NCBI RefSeq assembly: GCF_001593385.1
Contig: NZ_LUVZ01000044.1
Coordinates: forward strand, 1-64,000
Direction: 5' to 3'
DNA length: 64,000 nucleotides
Source: Chryseobacterium cucumeris
GTDB lineage: Bacteria > Bacteroidota > Bacteroidia > Flavobacteriales > Weeksellaceae
In this document: piece by piece, positions 49,959-57,668 of the stretch
Layout of the letters: each line of letters begins with the position of its first letter
Numbering within the stretch: the stretch's first letter is position 1
The notes under the pieces: generated by a model
Database searches by the model: none
The model's input: only the letters and a program-made list of their open reading frames with translations
What the model was told of the DNA's origin: nothing
Translations under genes and position numbers: made by a program

Positions 49959-51056
49959 TTAGTGTATCATCATGAAACTTATCAGGGCAAGGCCTAGGAG
50001 TAAAAACATGAATGCGATAAAATTAATGGAGAACAGTATTATTCCGACAATAATGCTTACCAAACCATGGGCACGATAAACGCGTCTGTGGGCAATAAAG
50101 AAATAGGCCATAGTATATAATAACAGGAATGATATTGTTAAATATAAAATAGTATTAATAGGCCAGAAGTCTGTGAGGCCTGTCAATTTAGAGAGTAAGA
50201 ATATAAGTAAGACGGTTAGTAATAAAAACGAGAAATAATGCAGCGTAAAGATTCCATGATCAAAATACCACCACTTTTTCTTACTATGGAAAACCCATAA
50301 AAAGAATGCGAAAAGAGGAAGGTAAATGAAAAGGGCTTTAGGAAGATTATGGAAAGACTTTTCTATCATACCGGCAATAATCTCCTTTTTCTTAACGCCT
50401 TTTTCTTTAAGTTCAAAGAATTTGTGAACGATGGGAGCTTCAATAAAACTGAGAGATGACGGGTTTTTGGCTTTAGCAGAATCGTAAGCTTTTCTGGTTT
50501 TATATTCTCCAAAGCTAACGTCCGGATCTATTTTTTTGTCCATGTTCATCATGTCTTCTAATTCAGAAGAATCAGGAACAGCTTTTAGCTCTTCAATGGT
50601 AAGAGAGTCCTTTGCAGTCAGATGTTTTTTTGCTTTGATACTGTCTATCAGGTTTTGTTTCCCGACAGGGCTCATGATTTTTAAAAGGTTTGTCTTACTC
50701 TGCTCTTGTGTGTTTCCTTCTTTAGGGGAACCTATATTAACCATAGGAAAAAGGGCAAATACGAAGAATGTAATAAAACTGACAAAAATATAAAGCTTTA
50801 CAGGAGGTACGAACTTCTGTCTCTTTCCTTCGAGATATGTGTTTGTCAGTTTGCCAGGTTTAAATAACAAATTTTTTACTGTTCCCCAGAACTGTCCGTC
50901 ATAATGAGTAAAATCTTCAATGAAATGGGTGAAAAGAAAATAGAAAGGCTGTCGTCTTTCAATATTTTCCTGTCCGCAGTGGGGGCAAAACCTTTCTTCA
51001 ACCTGATGTCCGCAGTTTAGACAGGTTTTATCTTCTCGTACTTTTCCGTGGCTCAT
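49959..51056 (-). CDS. DUF3667-family membrane protein with zinc ribbon
   Basis: A 365-aa protein. It begins with a zinc ribbon (Cys12, Cys15, Cys24 and Cys27: CLNCGHQVEERFCPHCG). The DUF3667 signature then follows (THFIEDFTHYDGQFWGTVKN, LLFKPGKLTNTYLEGKRQKF, VPPVKLYIFVSFITFF). Membrane segments occur near 90-110 and 235-360, around a charged loop of about 120 residues. The role is unknown. A TTG at 51080 is open but falls in the promoter box; ATG at 51056, 22 bases after the box, is chosen. Monocistronic. Confidence 0.88.
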   Translation of the reverse strand: MSHGKVREDKTCLNCGHQVEERFCPHCGQENIERRQPFYFLFTHFIEDFTHYDGQFWGTVKNLLFKPGKLTNTYLEGKRQKFVPPVKLYIFVSFITFFVFALFPMVNIGSPKEGNTQEQSKTNLLKIMSPVGKQNLIDSIKAKKHLTAKDSLTIEELKAVPDSSELEDMMNMDKKIDPDVSFGEYKTRKAYDSAKAKNPSSLSFIEAPIVHKFFELKEKGVKKKEIIAGMIEKSFHNLPKALFIYLPLFAFFLWVFHSKKKWWYFDHGIFTLHYFSFLLLTVLLIFLLSKLTGLTDFWPINTILYLTISFLLLYTMAYFFIAHRRVYRAHGLVSIIVGIILFSINFIAFMFLLLGLALISFMMIH

Positions 51057-51077
51057 GATTATGGAATATGATTGCCA

Positions 51078-51085
51078 CAAATATA
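51078..51085 (-). promoter_or_regulatory. -7 promoter box of the DUF3667 gene
   Basis: TATATTTG on the minus strand, 21 bases before ATG. Confidence 0.5.
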
Positions 51086-51330
51086 ATTATTTTAGTGAAA
51101 TTTTGATTATATTAATATGTTTTACGGGAATCGTTAAAGTAAAATTAATGAAAGAAAGAGTTGAGGGAATAAACTCTTTACTGTTTCATTGGTGTTTTTA
51201 GAATCTACGAAGTGTTTTTTTTCATCGGCTCATGAGTTCGCAAGATCTGTGCCAAAATTATAAATAGTGTTAAAATCTATTGATAGAGGGGTGTAGAGTA
51301 AAGATTATATAGATTAAATAAAATATGTTT
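51086..51330. other. Intergenic region upstream of rplM
   Basis: About 245 AT-rich bases with no gene seen, between the promoter boxes of the DUF3667 gene and rplM. Confidence 0.4.
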
Positions 51331-51360
51331 TTGGGTTACGAAAATAATTTGTACCTTTGC
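51331..51360 (+). promoter_or_regulatory. Full -33/-7 promoter of rplM-rpsI
   Basis: TTTG at 51331-51334, an 18-base spacer, then TACCTTTG at 51353-51360. This is an exact consensus promoter. A small hairpin (ACCC, loop, GGGT) at about 51363-51376 begins the leader. Confidence 0.8.
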
Positions 51361-51405
51361 ACACCCTTTTAGGGGTAAATTATGTTTAATCTTTAACTAA
51401 AACGT

Positions 51406-51861
51406 GTGAATACATTAAGTTACAAAACTGTTTCAGCGAACAAAGCTACTGCTAATAAAGAATGGGTTGTGGTAGACGCTGAAGGACAGCCGTTAGGTAG
51501 ATTAGCTTCTACGGTTGCAAAGATTTTGAGAGGTAAGCACAAAACGAACTACACACCTCACGTAGATTGTGGTGATAACGTAATCGTTTTGAATGCTGGG
51601 AAAATTACACTTTCCGGAAACAAGTGGGCTGATAAGACTTATATCTGGCATACAGGATACCCTGGTGGACAGAAGTCTATGACTGCGGCTGAACTTCAAA
51701 AGAAAGATTCTTTAAAGGTATTAGAGAAGTCTGTAAAAGGTATGTTGCCTAAAAACAGATTAGGAGCTGCTATCCTTAAGAACCTTTATTTATATGAAGG
51801 AACTGAGCACAAACATGAAGCTCAACAGCCAAAAACAATTAATGTTAACGAATTTAAATAA
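51406..51861 (+). CDS. rplM: Ribosomal protein L13
   Basis: A 151-aa large-subunit protein. The family signatures WVVVDAEGQPLGRLASTVAK, LRGKHKTNYTPHVDCGDNVI, and GMLPKNRLGAAILKNLYLYE are all present. Translation starts with GTG at 51406, giving MNTLSYKT, the usual N-terminus in this group; no ATG is available. Seven bases after its stop comes rpsI, the conserved partner. A leader of about 40 nucleotides with a small hairpin at its start could be an autoregulatory site, as in other bacterial rplM-rpsI operons. Confidence 0.98.
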   Translation: MNTLSYKTVSANKATANKEWVVVDAEGQPLGRLASTVAKILRGKHKTNYTPHVDCGDNVIVLNAGKITLSGNKWADKTYIWHTGYPGGQKSMTAAELQKKDSLKVLEKSVKGMLPKNRLGAAILKNLYLYEGTEHKHEAQQPKTINVNEFK

Positions 51862-51867
51862 TTAATT

Positions 51868-52254
51868 ATGTCTATAGTTCACAAAATCGGAAGAAGAAAA
51901 ACTTCTGTAGCTAGAGTTTATGTAAAACCAGGTTCTGGTGTTATTACAGTAAACGGTAAAGATGCTAAAGAATATTTCTCTACAGACGTGATGGTTTACA
52001 AATTAAACCAACCGTTTATCCTTTCTGAGACTGTTGGTCAGTATGACGTTACCGTAAACGTATTCGGTGGTGGTAATACAGGTCAGGCAGAAGCTATCAG
52101 ATTAGGTATTTCTAGAGCTTTATGCGAAATCAACGCTGAGTTCAGATTAGCATTGAAGCCAGCTGGTTTACTTACAAGAGACGCAAGAATGGTGGAAAGA
52201 AAGAAGCCAGGTCAGAAAAAAGCAAGAAAGAGATTCCAATTCTCAAAACGTTAA
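51868..52254 (+). CDS. rpsI: Ribosomal protein S9
   Basis: A 128-aa small-subunit protein starting MSIVHKIGRRKTSVARVYVK. It contains GSGVITVNGKDAKEYFSTD, NVFGGGNTGQAEAIRLGISR and the basic tail GLLTRDARMVERKKPGQKKA followed by RKRFQFSKR, whose last residues reach the ribosomal P site. The length and motifs are typical. It is the second gene of the rplM operon and has no close terminator; the next gene is rpsB after about 200 bases. Confidence 0.98.
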   Translation: MSIVHKIGRRKTSVARVYVKPGSGVITVNGKDAKEYFSTDVMVYKLNQPFILSETVGQYDVTVNVFGGGNTGQAEAIRLGISRALCEINAEFRLALKPAGLLTRDARMVERKKPGQKKARKRFQFSKR

Positions 52255-52261
52255 GATTTCT

Positions 52262-52375
52262 CGTTGGCAGATGGCTTATGGCTATTGGCTACAGGAATGT
52301 ATTAAATTTTTTTTAAACTTAATCTCGGCGAAAAGCCCATTGCCAAAAGCAAAAAGCAGACCGCCAATTGCCCGT
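52262..52375. repeat. REP-like element between rpsI and rpsB
   Basis: The left part (GTTGGCAGATGGCTTATGGC, TATTGGCTAC) and the reverse complement of the right part (GGCAATTGGCGGTCTGCTTT, TTGCTTTTGGCAATGGGC) share several TTGGC units. It forms an imperfect inverted repeat that could fold in the transcript and may separate rpsI from rpsB expression. Confidence 0.45.
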
Positions 52376-52461
52376 TACGTTTAGCATCCAAACGCTTCTC
52401 CCATCTAAAGAAGTTGTTGATTGTTTAAAAGACGGAAAGTAAACTAACAAAAACAGAAAAC

Positions 52462-53223
52462 ATGGCAAAAGCAAATGTAAAAGACCTTTTAGAGGCTGGC
52501 GTACACTTCGGTCACATGACTAGAAAGTGGAATCCAAATATGGCTCCATACATTTTTATGGAGAAAAACGGTATTCACATTGTAGACTTACATAAAACAG
52601 CAGTTAAATTGGATGAAGCGTGCAGCGCTTTAGAAAAATTAACTTCTGCAGGTAAAAAAGTTCTTTTCGTAGCTACTAAGAAGCAAGCGAAAGAAGTGGT
52701 TGCAAAACACGCTTCTGAACTTAATATGCCTTATATTACAGAAAGATGGCCAGGTGGTATGTTAACGAACTTCGTTACTATCAGAAAGGCTGTAAAGAAG
52801 ATGAATGCTATCGACAAAATGAAAAAAGACGGTACATTCGAAACTTTATCTAAAAAAGAAAGATTACAAGTTGACAGACAAAGAGCTAACCTTGAGAAGA
52901 ACTTAGGTTCTATCGCTGACATGGTGAGACTTCCGTCTGCTGTATTTGTAGTTGATATCTTAAGAGAACACATCGCGGTAACTGAAGCTAAGAAACTAGG
53001 TATTCCAGTTTTCGGTATCGTTGATACAAACTCTGACCCTAGAAAAGTTGACTTCGTTATCCCAGGAAACGATGATGCTTCTAAGTCTATTGATATGATC
53101 CTTAGCGTAGTTTCTGAATCTATCAAAGAAGGTCAGTCTCAAAGAAAAGCTGATAAAGAAAAATCTAAAGAAGAAGGAGAAAAGGTATCTGCTGATACAG
53201 ATGCTGATTTCGATGCAGAATAA
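52462..53223 (+). CDS. rpsB: Ribosomal protein S2
   Basis: A 253-aa small-subunit protein. It starts MAKANVKDLLEAGVHFGHMT and continues RKWNPNMAPYIFMEKNGIHI. It contains FVATKKQAKEVVAKHASELN, TERWPGGMLTNFVTIRKAVK, and IPVFGIVDTNSDPRKVDFVI, all standard. The acidic tail after about 230 is common in Bacteroidota. No promoter was clear just upstream, so it is probably transcribed with rplM-rpsI or from a site within the repeat. It ends at a strong terminator; tsf, which usually follows rpsB, is absent from this window. Confidence 0.98.
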   Translation: MAKANVKDLLEAGVHFGHMTRKWNPNMAPYIFMEKNGIHIVDLHKTAVKLDEACSALEKLTSAGKKVLFVATKKQAKEVVAKHASELNMPYITERWPGGMLTNFVTIRKAVKKMNAIDKMKKDGTFETLSKKERLQVDRQRANLEKNLGSIADMVRLPSAVFVVDILREHIAVTEAKKLGIPVFGIVDTNSDPRKVDFVIPGNDDASKSIDMILSVVSESIKEGQSQRKADKEKSKEEGEKVSADTDADFDAE

Positions 53224-53246
53224 TTAAAGATTTTCTTTAATATAGG

Positions 53247-53278
53247 AAAAACGCTGGATTTCGGTCCAGCGTTTTTTA
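53247..53278. terminator. Bidirectional terminator after rpsB
   Basis: AAACGCTGGA and TCCAGCGTTT with a six-base loop. Six T follow on the plus strand and five on the minus strand. It serves rpsB and the convergent peptide gene. Confidence 0.9.
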
Positions 53279-53296
53279 TTGTTTATACCAGAGAAA

Positions 53297-53482
53297 TTAT
53301 TTCTTAGGGCATACCATCAACTCTGGTAGATCAGGGTCGGTACTGGGTATAATTACTCCAATTCTGCATACTCCATTGCAGCACATTTCGCCCAGTTCCA
53401 TACTACAGCCATCCATACAGCTTCTGTATCCTCCTTTGATTGTTCTTAGCTCAGTTCTTGAGACTTTTTTTAAATTTTTCAT
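53297..53482 (-). CDS. Double-glycine-leader cysteine-rich peptide (bacteriocin-like)
   Basis: A 61-aa precursor. The leader MKNLKKVSRTELRTIKGG is of the double-glycine type (Gly17-Gly18), cut during export by peptidase-containing ABC transporters. The predicted mature peptide is 43 residues (from Tyr19) with six cysteines at 22, 26, 34, 35, 39 and 58 and an acidic, Pro-rich segment near the end. Such leaders are common in Chryseobacterium genomes, often labelled bacteriocin-like, but their function is unknown. No transporter or immunity gene is adjacent. The cysteines could form three disulfides or be modified. The ATG at 53482 is the only good start. Confidence 0.8.
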   Translation of the reverse strand: MKNLKKVSRTELRTIKGGYRSCMDGCSMELGEMCCNGVCRIGVIIPSTDPDLPELMVCPKK

Positions 53483-53835
53483 GGTTTTAGTTTTAATTTT
53501 TTTCCTACTCTATATGCTTTTCGGATACCGCAATTATATTTCTAAATATAAGGAAATATTTTTTATATGTTTGATCTTCAAAATACTATTTTGATTTGAT
53601 GCCAATTTTTACTTCTAATAAAGGGATTTAGCTCAGCACTATTTAAAGAACAATGAAATATGAGGACTGGTTTATGGATATTTGTTGATGCTGAGCGCTC
53701 TATTAAGCGTTTTCAGGCGGTATAAAGTATTTTATGTACTTTTTCCTATAGCGAGTTACTTTGAGAACTTTAAAAGCAATCTGATCTTACGGTAAAAAGC
53801 TATTAACTATAATAAAAGATGAGAGTCTTCATTAA
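53483..53835. other. Intergenic region left of the trmB operon
   Basis: About 350 AT-rich bases. I see no gene; a hydrophobic plus-strand frame overlapping the peptide gene is not credible. No clear promoter box was found for the peptide gene here. Confidence 0.4.
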
Positions 53836-53862
53836 AAACAAAAACCTGCAGACTTCTGCAGG
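53836..53862 (-). terminator. Terminator of the trmB-linked operon
   Basis: CCTGCAGA and TCTGCAGG form a perfect stem. On the minus strand TTTTTGTTTTT follows. It begins eight bases after the last stop. Confidence 0.8.
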
Positions 53863-53869
53863 CTATATT

Positions 53870-54310
53870 TTAGTTTGAAAGTTTTATAGAATAAGATGTT
53901 GTAACAAATTTTGTGGATTGGTATGTTGAGTTACAAACAATCCCGGATAACGTGTAGTTCTGATTTTTCGGAACCATGGTATATCCTATTTTACCTGCAC
54001 CAATGGGAATCTTCTTGAAGAAATTGCCACCACTCACCGTAAGGACCATATTACAAGGAGATTTATTTTCCACGGAAATAGAGGTCTTTGGATTTTTAGG
54101 ATCATCACTGTTGAGAAGGTCATTAAGTACATCAGCAGTTTCCGGCTTATAAGTCTTCATAAGATCGTTATACTCTCTTTCTATATTGGCTCTGTTCCCT
54201 GAATTGTTAGAAGGATAAGGGTAGGAGGTTCTTCCCGGATAGCCTCCATAATTAACATTACAGCTGGCAAGAATCAATAAAATTCCGGTAGGAACTAATA
54301 GTTTTTTCAT
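53870..54310 (-). CDS. Lipoprotein of the family shared by the trmB neighbourhood (DUF6759-like)
   Basis: A 146-aa lipoprotein with lipobox LILASC (Cys17). A short Gly/Pro/Tyr/Ser-rich linker follows, then the shared domain (about 60-146): DVLNDLLNSDD, TSISVENKSPCNMVLTVSGG, then IPIGAGKIGYTMVPKNQNYT and LSGIVCNSTYQSTKFVTTSY. The same domain, including an N/K-S-xC-N motif (here SPCNMV, SDCNIV, SDCNII in the relatives) and VCNSTY/CDMKYS/CGAQYA near the end, occurs in the proteins at 54317-55006 and 55798-56562. The family name DUF6759 is offered with caution. It is last in an operon led by trmB. Function unknown. Confidence 0.75.
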   Translation of the reverse strand: MKKLLVPTGILLILASCNVNYGGYPGRTSYPYPSNNSGNRANIEREYNDLMKTYKPETADVLNDLLNSDDPKNPKTSISVENKSPCNMVLTVSGGNFFKKIPIGAGKIGYTMVPKNQNYTLSGIVCNSTYQSTKFVTTSYSIKLSN

Positions 54311-54316
54311 CCTATT

Positions 54317-55006
54317 CTATTTTTTTGACTTTTGTTTTTTCTCTGACTTTTCCGTTATGGGCTCCTTTTGGGCAGACTTCAGTCCAGTGTTGGCAGGTCT
54401 TGGATTGTCTACCGTTACAAATATACTTTTTTTTATCTCTTTCTGAGAGGAATATTTCATATCACAGATATTGCTGCTCAATGTATATGAATCTTTTTTA
54501 AGTACAATGAAATTTTCTGCATGAGCAGGAACAGCAAGATTGTAAAATTCTTTTCCTTCTATCCGCAATACAATATTACAGTCAGAATTATTTTTGAATA
54601 AGAGAATCGCTTCATTACGGTTAATGTCCTCATTAAACATTGCATTCAGTACTTTTACAGTTTTTGCCTTGTGTTCAGCAGATGTCTCAGTAATAAGTTT
54701 TTTAAACTCTTCGGCATCGTCCGAATTAGGATTTCTCATTGCACTTTTAGGTATGTCTGCAATAACAGGTCTTGCTTCCATAGGTTTGGCCGTTAGCGCT
54801 CCCTTTGTCCATTCTGTGTTTTTTAAAGCAATAAGTTTTGGCTTCAGCACAGTCTTTTTAGGATCGTCAGGGTGTGCGTTCCTCAGGTATTCTTCGATTT
54901 CTTTGATATTTGTGCTTTTTAAGATGTCTTTACTGCTTTTCTGAGCTTGTGTAAAGTGGGGAATAAGAAATGTGAAGAATAAAATCGTTAAAAATTTTTT
55001 TTTCAC
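54317..55006 (-). CDS. Secreted protein with N-terminal PDDPKK module and shared C-terminal domain
   Basis: A 229-aa protein with a signal peptide (KKKFLTILFFTFLIPHFTQA). The start is GTG at 55006; a TTG one codon upstream is also open. The N-terminal module (about 25-60: DILKSTNIKEIEEYLRNAHP, DDPKKTVLKPKL) is nearly the same as in the 55798-56562 protein. The C-terminal domain (about 110-205) has VKVLNAMFNEDINRNEAILL, FKNNSDCNIVLRIEGKEF and ICDMKYSSQKEI. The tail is Lys-rich. It sits between trmB and the lipoprotein, with gaps of 17 and 6 bases. Function unknown; the repeated DDP modules may bind something in the periplasm. Confidence 0.75.
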   Translation of the reverse strand: MKKKFLTILFFTFLIPHFTQAQKSSKDILKSTNIKEIEEYLRNAHPDDPKKTVLKPKLIALKNTEWTKGALTAKPMEARPVIADIPKSAMRNPNSDDAEEFKKLITETSAEHKAKTVKVLNAMFNEDINRNEAILLFKNNSDCNIVLRIEGKEFYNLAVPAHAENFIVLKKDSYTLSSNICDMKYSSQKEIKKSIFVTVDNPRPANTGLKSAQKEPITEKSEKKQKSKK

Positions 55007-55023
55007 CAAGTTTGTTTATTTCA

Positions 55024-55701
55024 TCAGCTTATCCGGAATTTGATGTAAGTAATAGTTTTTCCTTTCGCTGAGAATAGCTCTTCGTAATACGTTTTGATAT
55101 CTCTCAGGTGTTCCGTATTAGGATCATATTCTGGTGCGCCATAGATATCATGGTGGGCAGAAATGATTTCATAGCCTGCTCCTTGTAAATATCCTAGCGT
55201 ATAGCCGTGCAGGAATTCTGAATCGGTTTTCAGGTGAATGATGCCTCCTGGCTTCAGGAATTTTTTATATCGGTTTAAAAAATCCGGATGGGTTAATCTG
55301 TGTTTTGTTCTTTTGTATTTAATCTGTGGATCAGGGAATGTAATCCAGATTTCGTCTACTTCATTTTCAGCAAAGAAATAATCTACAAGTTCGATCTGAG
55401 TTCGCAAAAACGCTACATTAGTCATGTTGTTGTCCACAGCTTCTTTAGCGCCAAACCAAAATCTGGCTCCTTTAATATCAACTCCGATGAAGTTTTTTTC
55501 AGGAAATGTTTTTGCAAGCCCTACAGAATATTCTCCTTTTCCACAGCCCAGTTCCAATACGATAGGATTATCATTTTTAAAAAAATTGTCTCTCCATTTT
55601 CCTTTAAGATCGAAACCATTTAAAGCATCTTCTCTTGTTGGCTGGATTACATTCGGTAATATTTTGTTTTCTGCAAATCTTGCTAATTTATTCTTGCCCA
55701 T
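55024..55701 (-). CDS. trmB: tRNA (guanine-N7-)-methyltransferase TrmB
   Basis: A 225-aa cytoplasmic enzyme that makes 7-methylguanosine at tRNA position 46. The SAM site is VLELGCGKGEYSVGLAKTFP, and NFIGVDIKGARFWFGAKEA, WITFPDPQIKYKRTKHRLTH and GGIIHLKTDSEFLHGYTLGY follow, with the NTEHLRDIKTYYEELF end typical of the family. The frame is open to a TTG at 55722 inside a promoter box; ATG at 55701 is chosen. It is the first gene of an operon with two secreted proteins of unknown function, an odd partnership for a tRNA enzyme. Confidence 0.95.
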   Translation of the reverse strand: MGKNKLARFAENKILPNVIQPTREDALNGFDLKGKWRDNFFKNDNPIVLELGCGKGEYSVGLAKTFPEKNFIGVDIKGARFWFGAKEAVDNNMTNVAFLRTQIELVDYFFAENEVDEIWITFPDPQIKYKRTKHRLTHPDFLNRYKKFLKPGGIIHLKTDSEFLHGYTLGYLQGAGYEIISAHHDIYGAPEYDPNTEHLRDIKTYYEELFSAKGKTITYIKFRIS

Positions 55702-55719
55702 TGAGTTATAAAATGAGTG

Positions 55720-55727
55720 CAAAAATA
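55720..55727 (-). promoter_or_regulatory. -7 promoter box of the trmB operon
   Basis: TATTTTTG on the minus strand, 18 bases before the ATG. The longer TTG start lies in it. Confidence 0.5.
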
Positions 55728-55746
55728 GTGAAAATTTATGGAGTCT

Positions 55747-55774
55747 CTATGTCTTTTGGTAGTAAAAGACATAG
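55747..55774. terminator. Strong hairpin between trmB and its paralogue-bearing neighbour
   Basis: CTATGTCTTTT and AAAAGACATAG form an 11-bp perfect stem with a six-base loop. There is no T run on the minus strand, so it may be a terminator, processing site or part of trmB promoter control. Confidence 0.5.
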
Positions 55775-55797
55775 ATATCATTCGTATTTAGTTTGTA

Positions 55798-56562
55798 TTA
55801 TTGGCCTCCCAAGGCCACCATAATTGGTCTTTCAATCGTTTTTTGTGAAGCATATTGAGCCCCGCAAACCAGGCTGGTAAAAAGATATTGTCCTTTATCT
55901 ATCACAATGGAACCTTCACCCTGGGCAGGAACTGCTAGTCTATATTTGGTCGTTCCTACACCTTCCATTCTTACAATGATGTTGCAATCTGATTTATTTC
56001 GAATCAAAACAATACATTCTTTAGCATTAGGATTATTATCAAATAGGGAATTTAAGATTTTTACTGTTCTGTTTTTGTGTTCTACAGGAGATACAGCCAT
56101 CAACATATTAAATTCTTCTGCTTCAGTATTTGGAATGGCGGCATTAGCATTAGCGTTTACAACGTATGTATTTTGAGCAGTACTAGGTGTATAGACTGTA
56201 GTAGATTGTTTTGCAGCCAGCTCAGCTTTGTATTTTGCAATTTGTTTTTGTTTGATGATGGCATTCATTTCATCAAAAGTAATTTTGGTAGAAGGTCTTC
56301 TCCTCAACATAGCAAGCATTTCCTGCATGTCTTTTACTTTTTGATCAGCAGGGTGTGCATTTTTGATGTACTCTTTCATCATTTCCATTACCCTGGGTTT
56401 CAAAACAGATCTTCGGGGATCATCAGGATGAGCATCCCTTAAAAAGGCATTGATCTCATAGATATTCTTACTTTTTAAAATATCACTATAATCTTTCCCT
56501 TTCTTTTGGGCAGAAGCCATAAAAAAGAACATACAGCCAAGAAGTAAAAGTACTTTTTTCAT
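55798..56562 (-). CDS. Secreted protein with two PDD modules and the shared C-terminal domain
   Basis: A 254-aa protein with a signal peptide (MKKVLLLLGCMFFFMASAQ). The N-terminal module appears about twice: DILKSKNIYEINAFLRDAHP with DDPRRSVLKPRVMEMM at about 25-62, and a shorter YIKNAHPADQKVKDMQEMLA after it. A coiled-coil-like Lys/Gln-rich stretch and an Asn/Ala linker lead to the shared domain (about 160-250): VKILNSLFDNNPNAKECIVL, IRNKSDCNIIVRMEGVGTTK and VCGAQYASQKTIER. It is the largest of the three relatives and has no partner gene in its transcript, though it lies just upstream of the trmB operon. Family and function not known. Confidence 0.75.
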   Translation of the reverse strand: MKKVLLLLGCMFFFMASAQKKGKDYSDILKSKNIYEINAFLRDAHPDDPRRSVLKPRVMEMMKEYIKNAHPADQKVKDMQEMLAMLRRRPSTKITFDEMNAIIKQKQIAKYKAELAAKQSTTVYTPSTAQNTYVVNANANAAIPNTEAEEFNMLMAVSPVEHKNRTVKILNSLFDNNPNAKECIVLIRNKSDCNIIVRMEGVGTTKYRLAVPAQGEGSIVIDKGQYLFTSLVCGAQYASQKTIERPIMVALGGQ

Positions 56563-56791
56563 TAATTAATATTAAGTTAGAAATTAGGTGCTTCACTCTT
56601 AATTTGCGTTTTGGTTGCTTAGTTTTTTATTTGATAACGAAATATCTGGTGTTTTTATTTTAAACACTTGTTTGTGAGATAAAATTAAACATATTTTTGA
56701 ATATTGAGGAATAATATGTTGCAAAATTTGAATAATTCATATTGTGAATACTTTTGTAGTAAAGCATAGCTGGTGTTCTCAGCCATTCCGC

Positions 56792-56826
56792 AAAAAAATA
56801 ACCCATGTAATGTACATGAGTTATAA
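56792..56826 (-). terminator. Terminator of the carboxypeptidase-regulatory-like gene
   Basis: ATAACCCATGTA and TACATGAGTTAT pair with one mismatch. On the minus strand seven T follow. It lies 32 bases after the stop. Confidence 0.75.
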
Positions 56827-56857
56827 AATATTTTGAATTGTTTTTTTGCCGAAATCT

Positions 56858-57652
56858 CTAGTTGCCGCCTACAACTTCCTGAAGATGTGAGCTTCTGAGC
56901 CTTTTCTGATAAATAGGAAGATATTTTTCAATAGGAATTTTTACTGCTTCAAAGTTGCCTGCTAATACGTAGGCCTGGATATTTTCGGAGGAATAAACAA
57001 ACTGAAGGAAGTTATCAATTAAGTTTTCCGGTATTTTAAACTTTATAAAATAATCTTTCCCCAGATAATTTTTGATCTGTGCTACGGAGCTGTTCATCCT
57101 TTCATAGGCCTGGTAACGCTGTTTTTTCTTTCTTTCTCCGGAAAGGATATCATAAATACTTTCCAGGCTGAAGGTAAGTCCTCCATCTCTAAGTCCTGCA
57201 ACAGGAAGTTCCGGAGGTGTTCCGTCTCCTTTGGGTTCAGGAAGACCAATTACTTTTTTAAGGGCATATGCTTTGTCTTCTTTTCTTAAAGAGTTCACGT
57301 CATATCGGAGGTTACCGGTAGGCTTGAACCTGCTGAGAACAATCTCCTGAATTTCGTAATAGGCGATTTTAAGCTCAACCAGATTTTTTTGTTCCATAGA
57401 CTGAGGAGTCAGTTTGATGTCTTTTCTTTCGGTAACAATAGAGGTAAACCGGATGACATCCCCGGTATTGGCAGGGATATTAAAGTTTCCATTGTAGTCC
57501 GTAAGAACGGTTTTCTGTGTATTCAGATTGGTGACATACACCTGATTGAGATATAAAATAGAGTTGTCTCTCAGAAATACCTCCCCGGAATATATTTGTG
57601 CATTAATTTTTGCCAGAAAAACCAATAGCAGTAGAGTAAACAGTTTCTTCAT
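56858..57652 (-). CDS. Secreted protein with a carboxypeptidase-regulatory-like domain
   Basis: A 264-aa protein with a signal peptide (MKKLFTLLLLVFLAKINAQ). The N-terminal domain (about 20-95: YSGEVFLRDNSILYLNQVYV, TNLNTQKTVLTDYNGNFNIP) is the carboxypeptidase-regulatory-like fold seen at the start of SusC proteins. The rest (about 100-264) is helical and charged, with PPELPVAGLRDGGLTFSLES and a C-terminal SSHLQEVVGGN end, without known motifs. It lacks a TonB-dependent barrel. It may bind a surface partner. It has its own TAATTTTG box and terminator. Confidence 0.8.
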   Translation of the reverse strand: MKKLFTLLLLVFLAKINAQIYSGEVFLRDNSILYLNQVYVTNLNTQKTVLTDYNGNFNIPANTGDVIRFTSIVTERKDIKLTPQSMEQKNLVELKIAYYEIQEIVLSRFKPTGNLRYDVNSLRKEDKAYALKKVIGLPEPKGDGTPPELPVAGLRDGGLTFSLESIYDILSGERKKKQRYQAYERMNSSVAQIKNYLGKDYFIKFKIPENLIDNFLQFVYSSENIQAYVLAGNFEAVKIPIEKYLPIYQKRLRSSHLQEVVGGN

Positions 57653-57660
57653 ATAATGCG

Positions 57661-57668
57661 CAAAATTA
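57661..57668 (-). promoter_or_regulatory. -7 promoter box of the carboxypeptidase-regulatory-like gene
   Basis: TAATTTTG on the minus strand, eight bases before the ATG, so the leader is very short. Confidence 0.5.

Noticed and set aside
53376..53594. Plus-strand hydrophobic frame of 72 codons beside the GG-leader peptide
   Set aside because: It overlaps the peptide gene in antisense and its hydrophobic part comes from AT-rich non-coding DNA. A type I toxin was considered but nothing supports it.
53625..53660. Plus-strand GGGATTTAGCTCAGC resembling a tRNA D-arm
   Set aside because: No acceptor stem, anticodon arm or T-arm (GGTTCGA) at the right distance.
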